A DNA stretch of 32,905 nt from assembly GCA_029260825.1 (NCBI GenBank), contig JAJDCM010000407.1, positions 1 to 32,905 on the forward strand, written 5' to 3'. This document shows positions 23,017 to 31,356 of the stretch, piece by piece (positions within the stretch are counted from its first letter, which is position 1; every line of letters begins with the position of its first letter). The notes under the pieces are model-generated. The model did no database searches. It had not been told where the DNA came from and saw only the letters and a list, made by a program, of their open reading frames with translations. Source of the stretch: Planctomycetota bacterium. GTDB taxonomy: Bacteria > Planctomycetota > JACOTG01 > JAJDCM01. The position numbers and the translations under genes were made by a program.

Positions 23017-25641
23017 TCAGGTCCTGGCCTTCTTCGTTTTGGAAGATGCTCGCTTTTGTTGGGCCTCTTCCCACTCTTCGAGAGAGACGAGGACCTCGCG
23101 TGCTTGACTGCCTTTGTATTTGCCGACCAATCCATCTTTTGCCATCAAGTCAACAAGACGAGCGGCTCGCGTATAGCCCACTCCTAGCTGTCGCTGGAGG
23201 AGAGATACCGAGCCTCGCTGGCTTTCCAGGATCAGACGCACTGCTGCGTCGTAAAGGTCGTCTTTTGAAGAGTTGTCCGTGTCGAGCGAAGTCCCAACCT
23301 GGGAAAGCTCCGCATTGAACGTTGGTGCTGAGGTTTTTTTCAGGTGTTTAGTGACCTTCATGATTTCTTTGTCGTCGAGCCACGTTCCCTGAGATCGTTT
23401 GAGTTCTGAGGTGCGGGGCGGGAGATAAAGCATGTCTCCCTGGCCCAGGAGTTTTTCGGCTCCGTTTCGATCAAGAATTGTTCTTGAGTCAACCTTGCCT
23501 GCGACCTTGAACGAAATGCGAGCCGGCATGTTGGATTTGATGAGGCCGGTGATGACATCAACTGACGGACGCTGAGTTGCCAGGATGATGTGGATTCCGA
23601 CGGCTCTTGATTTCTGAGAGAGTCGAGTGATGGAATTTTCGACTTCTTTACTTGCCGTCATCATGAGGTCGGCGAGCTCGTCAACCACGATGACAATGTA
23701 GGGCAAATGAGTGATGACTTCCGGAGTATCTTCTCCGTCTTCGCCGGTTTCCGGGACCTGAAGCCGTTCTCGGATGACCTCTTCGGGAAGCTGGTTGAAG
23801 GAGGCGATGTTTCGAACCGAAGCTTCCGCGAGAAGCTCGTAACGCTCTTCCATCTTTTGAACCGCCCATTCCAGAATGAACGGCGCTCGCTTCATGTCGG
23901 TGACGACCGGCGTGAGAAGGTGAGGAATGTCTGCGTACATGGAGAGCTCGACCATCTTCGGGTCGATGAGGATCATCTGGACGTCATCCGGAGATCGTGT
24001 CATCAGAATGCTGAGGATGATGGAATTGATGCAGACGGACTTTCCCGACCCGGTAGCACCCGCGATCAGCAGGTGAGGCATTTGTGCCATGTCTTCAATG
24101 ATCGGAACTCCGGATGCGTCTTTTCCAAGCATCAGCGGAATGGCGAAGTTGGTCCGGCGAAATGTGGGATGTTCGAACAGTTCCCTCAAGAAGACAAGCT
24201 CTCGGTGGGTGTTGGGAATTTCGATACCGACGGTGGATTTTCCAGGAATGGGAGCGACGATGCGCACTGACTCGGCGGCGAGGGCCATGGAAAGGTCGTC
24301 GGAAAAGCTTGTGATTCGGCTCACCTTGACGCCGGCTGCCAGCTCGAGTTCATACTGGGTGATTACCGGACCCTGACAGATCTCGACCACCTCGGCTTCG
24401 ATTTTGAAGTTCTTGAGGGTGTGCTCGAGGATGAGGCTCTTGCGTCTGATCTCGTCTTTTGACTCGGTGACCTTCATGTCGCTTGCAGGGTTCAAAAGAT
24501 CGAGGGGGGGGAAAGAGTAGTCTCCCGAAGTATCCTCGACCGCGGTGCCGGATACGGCGGCGAAACCCGACCTGGCCGGGGCGTTGATGCGAACTGTTGT
24601 TGTGGCCTTTGCCGGGCTGGCATCTTTCTTTCCCGCCTTGAGTCGATTCTTGATCCCGGACAGGACGCCCTTCCCCTCGGCTTCATCTTGTGCCTTGACC
24701 GGGCTGTCTTCTTTCTTCGTGGACTTTGAAGCCACTGCTTTCGGGGCAGCCTCTTCTTTCTGCTTTGATTTCGGGGAGGCTTTGGTTTTTGCCTTTTCGG
24801 AAACACTCCGAGCAGCAGCAGCAGCTGCTGCTTCCTCCTCTTCCTGGGGAGGAAGAATCGGATTGCCACCCTTTTTGGCCGTCTTTTTCTTTGGAGCCTC
24901 TGCTTTGGCTTCCTGTGCTTTGGGCTTTTCAGCTGCGGCAGGTGGCTGCTTTTTGGGCTTCGCCTTTTCCTTGCGCCTTGATGGAGCTCGATCGATGACC
25001 ACCGAGCCGGCACTCCCCGACGCAGCAGCTGCGGCCAGGGTTGCCTTCTGGCGCATCGTATTCATCATGCGTGAGGCAACACTCACGAGGAGCCAATCGG
25101 TTGCGACCACGGTTGCCGCCAGGATGATGGTGCCAAGAAGGATCAGAGAGCCGAGCGTCGAGAGCCTGGTCTCCAGGGCATTCTGGAGATAGGCCCCGAT
25201 TCCTCCGCCGGACGGCCCTTCGACCGGGAGGTAAGTACCGAGGGTTGCGAGGCTCAAGAGGAGGACGACGGCCGCAAGTGCCCGGGCGCCAAAATGGGTC
25301 ACTTTCTTTTCCAGCAGGATCATGATGCTCCAGATCACGATCACCGTGGGGATGGCCAGGGAGAAGAGTCCGGTGGCCATGACAAGCTGCTCGGCGACCT
25401 TATGTCCGAGGGGACCGCAGAGATTCTTCCCGGTGACGCCGTACATGTTGGAGAAGAGAGCCAGGAAGAGGAAGATCGCGACCCCAAGAAGGCTGATGGC
25501 TGTTACTTCCTGTACGGCGGAGCGGCGAATCCACCACCGCGCCTCGGTTTCAGCCGGGGCTGACGAGGCTTTCTTTGCCGGGGTCTTTCGACCTGATCCC
25601 TTCTTCGTTGTTTTCTTCTTCGTGGTTTTCTTTGCCACCAT
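23017..25641 (-). CDS. ftsK: DNA translocase FtsK/SpoIIIE (complete)
   Basis: 874 residues. A hexameric ATP-driven pump that moves chromosome DNA through the division septum and activates Xer recombination. Lys-rich N-terminus (KKTTKKKTTKK), four membrane helices (about 45-66, 90-110, 119-139, 162-185), and a long Lys/Ala/Pro linker (about 205-365). The motor has Walker A LIAGATGSGKSVCINS (about residues 523-540), MILIDPKMVELSMY, and Walker B IVIVVDELADLMM (about 647-659). ATQRPSVDVITGLIK and ISFKVAGKVDSRTILD are also present. The gamma winged helix (about 797-867) includes QRGSVSLLQRQLGVGY followed by TRAARLVDLM, which should read polarity (KOPS-like) sequences. ATG 25641 starts 3 nt after coaB ends. 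All key residues are intact. Confidence 0.97.
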   Translation of the reverse strand: MVAKKTTKKKTTKKGSGRKTPAKKASSAPAETEARWWIRRSAVQEVTAISLLGVAIFLFLALFSNMYGVTGKNLCGPLGHKVAEQLVMATGLFSLAIPTVIVIWSIMILLEKKVTHFGARALAAVVLLLSLATLGTYLPVEGPSGGGIGAYLQNALETRLSTLGSLILLGTIILAATVVATDWLLVSVASRMMNTMRQKATLAAAAASGSAGSVVIDRAPSRRKEKAKPKKQPPAAAEKPKAQEAKAEAPKKKTAKKGGNPILPPQEEEEAAAAAAARSVSEKAKTKASPKSKQKEEAAPKAVASKSTKKEDSPVKAQDEAEGKGVLSGIKNRLKAGKKDASPAKATTTVRINAPARSGFAAVSGTAVEDTSGDYSFPPLDLLNPASDMKVTESKDEIRRKSLILEHTLKNFKIEAEVVEICQGPVITQYELELAAGVKVSRITSFSDDLSMALAAESVRIVAPIPGKSTVGIEIPNTHRELVFLRELFEHPTFRRTNFAIPLMLGKDASGVPIIEDMAQMPHLLIAGATGSGKSVCINSIILSILMTRSPDDVQMILIDPKMVELSMYADIPHLLTPVVTDMKRAPFILEWAVQKMEERYELLAEASVRNIASFNQLPEEVIRERLQVPETGEDGEDTPEVITHLPYIVIVVDELADLMMTASKEVENSITRLSQKSRAVGIHIILATQRPSVDVITGLIKSNMPARISFKVAGKVDSRTILDRNGAEKLLGQGDMLYLPPRTSELKRSQGTWLDDKEIMKVTKHLKKTSAPTFNAELSQVGTSLDTDNSSKDDLYDAAVRLILESQRGSVSLLQRQLGVGYTRAARLVDLMAKDGLVGKYKGSQAREVLVSLEEWEEAQQKRASSKTKKART

Positions 25642-25644
25642 GGG

Positions 25645-26268
25645 TTACTGAGTCCGCCCGGCTTTTTCCAGTAATTGAACGAGAATGCGTGCTGCTTGTT
25701 TCTTCGTTTTCAGATTCAGTGCTCGTTTGGAGGTTGGACTGAGGATCGTGCAGCGGATCCTGTCAGAACTCAGCGTTGTCGGGTCATTCAGAACCACGTA
25801 GTCCATGTTCTTGCGTTTCAACTTCTCGAGAGCTCTTTTTTCGGAGAGCTCTGCTTCCAGCGCAAACCCGATCACGATTCTGGTCCCTTTGGATGCCCCA
25901 AGGGTTTCTAAAATATCCGGATTCCGAACAAGGGTGAGTAGAAGAGGGCCTTTCCCTTTTCGGATTTTCCCTGGTACCCGGCGCTGAGGACGATAGTCCG
26001 CCACGGCCGCCGTCATCACGAGGGCGTCACACTCACGGAAAGGCTCTCGAAGAGCTTTCAGCATCTCACGCGCACTCTCCACCATCTCCACCCTGACACC
26101 CCGCGGAGGAGTGAGGGTCGTTGGGCCAGAGATTAGCGTGACCGAGTGGCCAGACGCCTTTGCGGCGGCCGCCACTTCGTATCCCATCCTCCCCGAGGAA
26201 AGATTGCTGAGATAACGAACTCGGTCAATCCTTTCCCGGGTGGGTCCTGCCGTTACGACGATTCTCAT
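25645..26268 (-). CDS. coaB: Phosphopantothenate--cysteine ligase, stand-alone CoaB
   Basis: 207 residues from ATG 26268; TTG 26304 is possible but adds a His-rich non-family leader. It joins cysteine to 4'-phosphopantothenate with CTP or ATP in CoA synthesis. It matches the C-terminal half of bifunctional Dfp/CoaBC. Motifs are MRIVVTAGPTRERIDRVRYL then SNLSSGRMGYEVA (acyl-intermediate Asn at 22), LISGPTTL, VMTAAVADYRP, RNPDILETLG, GFALEAE and a KLKRKNMDYVVLNDP stretch with the conserved Lys. It is the first gene of the operon with ftsK through priA. The partner decarboxylase domain is a separate gene 2.5 kb away, with an exporter between them. Confidence 0.94.
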   Translation of the reverse strand: MRIVVTAGPTRERIDRVRYLSNLSSGRMGYEVAAAAKASGHSVTLISGPTTLTPPRGVRVEMVESAREMLKALREPFRECDALVMTAAVADYRPQRRVPGKIRKGKGPLLLTLVRNPDILETLGASKGTRIVIGFALEAELSEKRALEKLKRKNMDYVVLNDPTTLSSDRIRCTILSPTSKRALNLKTKKQAARILVQLLEKAGRTQ

Positions 26269-26338
26269 CAGCGGTTGGTGATGAGGGGAGTAGGAATGGT
26301 GCAATACGCACTAAGGTGCTTTCCGACCGTGATTCGAT

Positions 26339-26355
26339 GGTCCCCCGCCGGGACC
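26339..26355. promoter_or_regulatory. Leader hairpin upstream of coaB
   Basis: GGTCCC (26339-26344) and GGGACC (26350-26355) pair perfectly with a 5-nt loop inside the roughly 128-nt 5' leader of the coaB-ftsK operon. Role unknown; no known riboswitch class is recognised. Confidence 0.35.
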
Positions 26356-26403
26356 CCGAAACGGAAGGGAAGATCCCACACCCGCCCGAAACATTCGACT
26401 CGT

Positions 26404-26431
26404 ATTATAGGCAATTAGAGCTTCCAATCAA
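26404..26431 (-). promoter_or_regulatory. Sigma70 promoter of the coaB-ftsK-priA operon
   Basis: On the minus strand TTGATT (26426-26431), 16-bp spacer, perfect TATAAT (26404-26409). Initiation near 26396 would leave about 128 nt of untranslated leader before coaB. The -35 lies only 24 bp from the divergent exporter ATG, so the two transcription units must share regulatory space. Confidence 0.75.
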
Positions 26432-26454
26432 CTGTTGGTCGTAAGGAACAAAGC

Positions 26455-28851
26455 ATGACACAGGGTTGCCGCACCGAGCGTTTCTTGACGGCGATTGCCG
26501 TTGGGTCTTTTCGACACCCGAAGTCGGTTCTTTTTCTTGTCCTTGCCGTCACGTTCTTTTTTTCTCTGGGACTGACCGACCTATCTTTTCAAACCGGGCT
26601 TCTCGATTTTCTTCCGCGCCGAAGTCCCCAGGTTCAGGCCTTTTCTCGGCTCCTTGGTTCGGTCTCCGGAGTGACCAATCAGGAGCTGGTGTGGGTCGAA
26701 TTGGACCCGCAAAAAGCGGCGGAACAGGGAGTCACATCCATCACCGACGAGGTGGCGATCCGCGCCCAGGAAGAGCTTGCGTCATTTGTCCGCTCCCGGG
26801 TTCCGTCCATCGAACATGTCTTCGGGCTTCCCCATTGGGTGAAGTTGGCCCGTCGCGCCGGTGGGGGAGACCTGGCTCTTCCCGATTCGTCTTTTGAGTT
26901 TCGTCTCTATTGGGGAGCCGTCTACGGCACTCAAAAGGAGATGTTGTCTCCCACGATTTCCGGTGATGGAAAAGCGACTCTCCTGGGATTTGTGATGAAC
27001 GGTGACCCACTCTCGAATGCGTCGCGCGAATTGGGTCAGGAAGTCTTCCGGGCCGTCCTTGATTACCGGGATCGGGATGAAAAAGAATTCGATGTTTTTC
27101 GGGATGATCTCCTTGTCCCCATCGGACTTGCTTCCGGAATGGCTCGGATGGATCAAAGCCTGCGCCAGGATGTCGCCTATCTTGCGCCGATCGGGTGCAT
27201 CCTGTTGGCTCTGTTCTTGGGCCTTGCTTTTGGCCGGGTGGCTCCCGTAGTCCTGGCACTTTCGAGCCTGCTCCTTGGCATCATCTGGGTCTATGGGCTC
27301 ATGGGATGGCTGGGAATTCGTCTGAATGTTGTCAACATCGCTCTGGTCCCCCTCGTTTTGGGGAGTGGAATCGATTTTGCAATTCACGTATTGAACGAAC
27401 TCCAGGCGGCGGCAAGCTCCCGCACAGACCCGGAATTCCGCTTTCGATGGATGGCAAAGCGGGCGGGGATGGCCCTTTTTCTTACGACGACGATCTCCCT
27501 TTCCGGTCTCTTGTCTCTTGCCGTTTCCGATGTGCCGGGGATCGTCGAACTCGGTCTTCTTGCTTCTTTTGCCATGCTGAGTTTGTTCGGGCTGATTCTC
27601 ACCGTTCCCGCCGCCTGGGCTGGATTTCGCGGAGGAGAGCCTGATGCTTCCGGGAGCCATCGGTCGAATTCCCGGGTCATGGAGAAGTTGTTGCTCGCAG
27701 TCTCTGGAAGAGGGCGCTCGCTTTCCCTTGTCCTGGTCGTAGGGATCAGCCTTCTCTGCCTCGTCTATCGATCGGAGAGTCTCTATCAGCTCGATGTGAT
27801 CCAGGGGAATTTTCCCGACGACGACCCGGTCTCGAAAGCCGTCGCGAGAGTTCGCTCGGGGGGCGGTGGCGCGTTTCCGGAGTTCCTCATCGTCGAGGGG
27901 GACTTCACCGACCCGGCATGCCTTGCCTACACCCGAGATTTGGTTCGCATCCTGAAGAGTGAGGAAGGAGGGCTTGGACCCGGAACTCAGGTGATGGGGC
28001 CGGCCCGGGTCCTTGGAAGCTATATGGTGTTGAAGGACGGGGTGGCGGCCGCGTTACCTCGATTTGCTGCAGCCGGAGGAGACTTGAGCCTGGCGATTCC
28101 CGCCTCCACACCGGAGCTCAGATCGGCTCTGAATACGATGCACACGGATCCGGGATTCGCTCCTCTGGTGAAGCTCTTCATGAGTCCGGAGCTGGATCGG
28201 GCGGTTCTGATCGTGATGCCTGAAGAGACGGGGCTTTCGCTTTCCGGAGCCGAGACCCTCTGGAATCGACTGGAGAATGTGATCGAGGCTGCGGAGGCAA
28301 AAAAGCCACCGGGGGTTGAGACTCAGTTTTTTGGTTACCGCACGATGACTTATCTTTTCATTACGACGTCCCTTTTCTGGATGAAGGTTCTCTTTGTCGT
28401 GTCTCTGGTCTGTGCCACCTTGGTCTTGCTTTGCTACGTGCGTCGGCTTCGATTGGCTTTCGGTGTGGTTTTCCTGATGTTCCTCACCGGTTTGTGGTGG
28501 CTCGGATTGCTTCAGGTTTGTGGTGTTTACGTTTCGGTCTTTCTTCTCTTTCCGCTGGTCTTCCTGGTGAGCCTCGGGTCCGACTACGCCTTGCATCTCA
28601 TCTGGAATGCTCAGAAGACCGAGAATCTCGCGGAGGTCTACGGGACCACGGGAAAGGCGGTTCTCTTCTCGGCCCTCACGGATGGTGCGGTCTTCTTTCT
28701 TTTCGGTTGGCTTTCGTTGAAGAGCGCCTCTCAGGTCATGGTGGCGACGGGTTTGGCGGTGGTGGCCATCTTCTTCACCACCGTGTTGCTGATTCCATTG
28801 TTCTTGGGGAAAGAGAAAAGGAATTCCGGCTCTACGGAATCAGCTTCTTGA
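26455..28851 (+). CDS. RND/MMPL-family transporter
   Basis: 798 residues with the duplicated RND plan: one helix (about 24-45), a large extracytoplasmic loop, six helices, then the same again. Family motifs are PLVLGSGIDFAIHVLNEL in the first half and LVSLGSDYALHLIWNA in the second, corresponding to helices TM4/TM10 with the proton-relay acid residues. FQTGLLDFLPRRSPQVQAF is the usual start of the first loop. AAGGA lies 7 nt before ATG 26455. Such stand-alone MMPL-like proteins move lipids or hydrophobic molecules (HpnN, MmpL), but no membrane-fusion or outer-membrane partner is adjacent. Its 3' end overlaps the 3' end of coaC by 20 bp. Confidence 0.88.
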   Translation: MTQGCRTERFLTAIAVGSFRHPKSVLFLVLAVTFFFSLGLTDLSFQTGLLDFLPRRSPQVQAFSRLLGSVSGVTNQELVWVELDPQKAAEQGVTSITDEVAIRAQEELASFVRSRVPSIEHVFGLPHWVKLARRAGGGDLALPDSSFEFRLYWGAVYGTQKEMLSPTISGDGKATLLGFVMNGDPLSNASRELGQEVFRAVLDYRDRDEKEFDVFRDDLLVPIGLASGMARMDQSLRQDVAYLAPIGCILLALFLGLAFGRVAPVVLALSSLLLGIIWVYGLMGWLGIRLNVVNIALVPLVLGSGIDFAIHVLNELQAAASSRTDPEFRFRWMAKRAGMALFLTTTISLSGLLSLAVSDVPGIVELGLLASFAMLSLFGLILTVPAAWAGFRGGEPDASGSHRSNSRVMEKLLLAVSGRGRSLSLVLVVGISLLCLVYRSESLYQLDVIQGNFPDDDPVSKAVARVRSGGGGAFPEFLIVEGDFTDPACLAYTRDLVRILKSEEGGLGPGTQVMGPARVLGSYMVLKDGVAAALPRFAAAGGDLSLAIPASTPELRSALNTMHTDPGFAPLVKLFMSPELDRAVLIVMPEETGLSLSGAETLWNRLENVIEAAEAKKPPGVETQFFGYRTMTYLFITTSLFWMKVLFVVSLVCATLVLLCYVRRLRLAFGVVFLMFLTGLWWLGLLQVCGVYVSVFLLFPLVFLVSLGSDYALHLIWNAQKTENLAEVYGTTGKAVLFSALTDGAVFFLFGWLSLKSASQVMVATGLAVVAIFFTTVLLIPLFLGKEKRNSGSTESAS

Positions 28852-29386
28852 TCGCTTCATGAATCACGTCGACCTCGGCGAGCCGACCGACTCCTTCGTA
28901 GCCATCGGCAAGATAGCCTTCGTCCGGACCGCAGAAGTGATATCCAAGCTTGCCCAGGGTCTTGACGTTGTTCTGGACGATGGGGTTTTTCCACATCCGG
29001 TCATTCATTGCCGGGCAGATCAGCACCGGGGAGGCTGCCGCCATCACGATGTTGGTGAGGAGGTCATCGGCAATGCCGGAAGCGATCTTCCCGATCACGT
29101 TCGCTGTGGCGGGAGCCACGACGATGAGGGAAGCGTGAAGCGCAACATCGATGTGTTCGGGCTTATGGGTCTTTCTGAAGTCGAAAAGGTCGACAAGGAC
29201 CGGCTGATGAGTGAGAGCTTCAAAAGTGGCCTCACCCACGAATTTTTGCGCGCTCTTGGTGAGGACTACCACAACCTCTCGGCCTTCCTTCTTCAGATCA
29301 GAAGCCAGCTGAGCGGCTTTGAAGGCGGCGATGCTGCCGGTGACACCCAGAATGATCGAGGACGATTTGCTGGAAGTCGCCATCAT
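28832..29386 (-). CDS. coaC: Phosphopantothenoylcysteine decarboxylase-like flavoprotein, stand-alone CoaC with changed catalytic Cys
   Basis: 184 residues, matching the N-terminal half of Dfp/CoaBC (HFCD flavoprotein family). The flavin site LGVTGSIAAFKAAQLASDLK, the active-site His in KPEHIDVALHAS, APATANVIGKIASGIADDLL and the PAMNDRMWKNP motif (Asn128) are intact. The segment that normally carries the catalytic Cys (LACG) reads GPDEGYLADGYEGVGR, with Asp161 in its place. In the family that Cys protonates the enethiolate intermediate, so the reaction may be altered or another residue substitutes. ATG 29386 overlaps the gmk stop (ATGA). Its 3' end overlaps the convergent exporter gene by 20 bp. 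Confidence 0.88.
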   Translation of the reverse strand: MMATSSKSSSIILGVTGSIAAFKAAQLASDLKKEGREVVVVLTKSAQKFVGEATFEALTHQPVLVDLFDFRKTHKPEHIDVALHASLIVVAPATANVIGKIASGIADDLLTNIVMAAASPVLICPAMNDRMWKNPIVQNNVKTLGKLGYHFCGPDEGYLADGYEGVGRLAEVDVIHEAIKKLIP

Positions 29387-30009
29387 GAACTCTTCGGAAG
29401 GGGAGCGATCTTGCGCTCTTTCATGAACGAGACGACCGTGTCCACCGCTTTCTTGAGATCGTCATTCACCACGACGAGATCGTAGGCCTTCCCTTCTTCC
29501 ATCTCACTCTCTGCAATGGCAAGTCGTTTTTGGATGGCCTCTTCCGCATCGGTTGCCCGAGCACGCAGCCTGCGCTCGAGTTCGGCAAGCGAGGGAGGTG
29601 AGACGAAAACAAAGGTGCAGTCGAGCCCCTTTTCCCGAAGAGTTCGAGCTCCCTGTACGTCGATGTCGAGGACGCAAACTCTGCCGCTGTCGACGATCTG
29701 CTGGACGTTTTCGATCAGGGTCCCGTACCGATTTCCATGAACGGTTGCGTGTTCGAGAAAACGACCCTCTTGTTCCCACGTTTCAAAGGTCTCACTCGAG
29801 ATGAAGGTGTAGTGATAGTTTTCCGTTTCCCCCGCCCGTTTCGCTCGGGTGGTCGCGGAGGTCGCGTGTTGATAACCGGGCTGAGCCAGGAGTACGTCCA
29901 GCAAGCTCGTTTTCCCGGCACCGGAAGGGCCCGAGAGGACGATCAAGCGTCCCTCGCTCTTGAGCGGGGAGGAGGAGGCGGATTCCGTTTCGTGGTTGCC
30001 GCTCGTCAC
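29383..30009 (-). CDS. gmk: Guanylate kinase
   Basis: 208 residues. Phosphorylates GMP to GDP with ATP. P-loop LSGPSGAGKTSLLDVLL (27-34 core); GMP-binding residues appear in ATSATTRAKRAGETENYHYT (S, R, Y) and FLEHATVHGNRYGT; catalytic VLDIDVQGARTL follows, then the lid region RLRARATDAEEAIQKRLA. GTG 30009 is the start, with AGGAG overlapping the yicC stop region 8 nt upstream. It sits between yicC and coaC, a common bacterial arrangement, though rpoZ, often found next to gmk, is absent here. Confidence 0.96.
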   Translation of the reverse strand: MTSGNHETESASSSPLKSEGRLIVLSGPSGAGKTSLLDVLLAQPGYQHATSATTRAKRAGETENYHYTFISSETFETWEQEGRFLEHATVHGNRYGTLIENVQQIVDSGRVCVLDIDVQGARTLREKGLDCTFVFVSPPSLAELERRLRARATDAEEAIQKRLAIAESEMEEGKAYDLVVVNDDLKKAVDTVVSFMKERKIAPLPKSS

Positions 30010-30017
30010 GTTCGCTC

Positions 30018-30908
30018 CTACTCGAGGTTTTGAACCTGTTCTCGTATCTTCTCGATTTCGACTTTGGCCGCCACGACCTTGTGAGAGATCTCCGCGTCGC
30101 TTGCCTTGGATCCGATGGTGTTGATCTCTCGAAACATCTCCTGGAGCAGGAAGTCGACTTCACGTCCAACTCCGGTGGCCTTTTTCAGCAAGATCTGAAG
30201 CTGGACAAGATGGCTTGCCAGTCGTTCAAGCTCTTCTGTGATGTCGGTGCGATCAGTATAGAGAGCAATTTCTCTCAGCAGGTCGCTGTCGTCAACCTTT
30301 GACCCGGCTTCAACGAGGAGTTTGTTGACTCGATCTCTCAGCTTCTGCTGGTAATCCTTGATCACGGATGGGGTTCGCTTGCTGATGAAAGCGACCAGGT
30401 CCTTGATGGCCAGGACTCGCTGGGTGATTTCGTGGGCCAGACGTTTGCCCTCGGCCTTGCGAGCGGAGATGTGAAGACGAAGGGCTTTTTCGGCCGTCTT
30501 CAGGCACACGTCCCAGTGTTCATCGGAAAGATCTGTCTGGGTCCGGGAAGAGACGACTCCGGGGAGGCTCAGAAGATCGGTCACCAGGAGCGGCGGGGAC
30601 GGAGTGGAACTCGTCTTCTCCTGGAGCTTGGAGAGGCAGTCGTGGTAGTTCAGGATTGCCTTTTCGTCGAGAACGAACTCGGCAGGAACGCTCGTGCGTT
30701 CGAGTCGAAGAGATACCTCGACCGACCCACGAGCGAGCTTGGAACGGAGGAGTGCCTCCAGTTCCTGTTCTCGCCGTGCAAGGGTCGAAGGGAGTTTGAT
30801 CCCCACCTTGAGAAATCGGTGGTTGGTGGATCGAATCTCTACCGTGACGGAGAGTCCCTTCTTTGCGACGGCAGCTCGACCAAAACCCGTCATGCTGGAG
30901 GGTGGCAT
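30018..30908 (-). CDS. yicC: YicC family endoribonuclease
   Basis: 296 residues, standard length. The N-terminal MTGFGRAAV and the C-terminal signature REINTIGSKASDAEISHKVV followed by AAKVEIEKIREQVQNLE identify the family, members of which cut RNA (sRNA turnover in E. coli). The central part is helical. ATG 30908 follows the secG stop by 21 nt, and gmk follows after 8 nt, so the genes are co-transcribed. Conserved yicC-gmk adjacency supports the call. Confidence 0.94.
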   Translation of the reverse strand: MPPSSMTGFGRAAVAKKGLSVTVEIRSTNHRFLKVGIKLPSTLARREQELEALLRSKLARGSVEVSLRLERTSVPAEFVLDEKAILNYHDCLSKLQEKTSSTPSPPLLVTDLLSLPGVVSSRTQTDLSDEHWDVCLKTAEKALRLHISARKAEGKRLAHEITQRVLAIKDLVAFISKRTPSVIKDYQQKLRDRVNKLLVEAGSKVDDSDLLREIALYTDRTDITEELERLASHLVQLQILLKKATGVGREVDFLLQEMFREINTIGSKASDAEISHKVVAAKVEIEKIREQVQNLE

Positions 30909-30929
30909 AGAGGCGACTCTCGGAGCTTC

Positions 30930-31340
30930 CTACTCTTTATTCTCGGAGTTCTTGGCGGGAGTTTTCCCGTCTTCCTCCGGAGTGGGATCCGTGTCGTCTC
31001 CCGAGCCCTCGTCACCGTCGGTCTCTTCGTCACCGTCGGTCTCTGCTGGGGCGACGACCGAAGTATCATCCTCCGCGGCCGGGGCGTCCGTCACTAGCGA
31101 GTCGCTGCACCCTCTTAACGAGGTCAGGCTGATCGCTGTGATGAGGAACACCGAAGCAAGGATGCCGGTGAACTTGTTGATCCCGCCCGACTTGACGCCG
31201 AAGGCCTCGGAGCCCGCACCGCCGAACGCGCCTGCCAAACCACCGCCCGATCCTTCCTGGAGAAGAATGACGAGGATCAGGACGAGGCTTGCGACCACGA
31301 ACACGATGTACAGCACTGCTGTGAGAATACTGATGAGCAT
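30930..31340 (-). CDS. secG: Protein translocase subunit SecG with long acidic tail
   Basis: 136 residues from ATG 31340; the frame runs further into tpiA but that part is not SecG-like. SecG supports SecYEA preprotein export. Two helices are evident, LYIVFVVASLVLILVILLQ and INKFTGILASVFLITAISLT, with the family hinge QEGSGGGLAGAFGGAGSEAF between them. The last 60 residues are unusual: highly acidic, repeating ETDGDEETDGDEGSGDDTD. The family C-terminus is normally short. tpiA ends 16 nt upstream and yicC begins 21 nt downstream. Confidence 0.94.
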   Translation of the reverse strand: MLISILTAVLYIVFVVASLVLILVILLQEGSGGGLAGAFGGAGSEAFGVKSGGINKFTGILASVFLITAISLTSLRGCSDSLVTDAPAAEDDTSVVAPAETDGDEETDGDEGSGDDTDPTPEEDGKTPAKNSENKE

Positions 31341-31356
31341 AAGACTTCTCTCTCGT

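Noticed and set aside
20615..23074. FtsK-like gene as a frameshifted or degraded ftsK copy
   Set aside because: The frame is intact over 783 codons with a consensus ribosome site, conserved membrane and gamma domains, and no motor remnants in other frames were seen.
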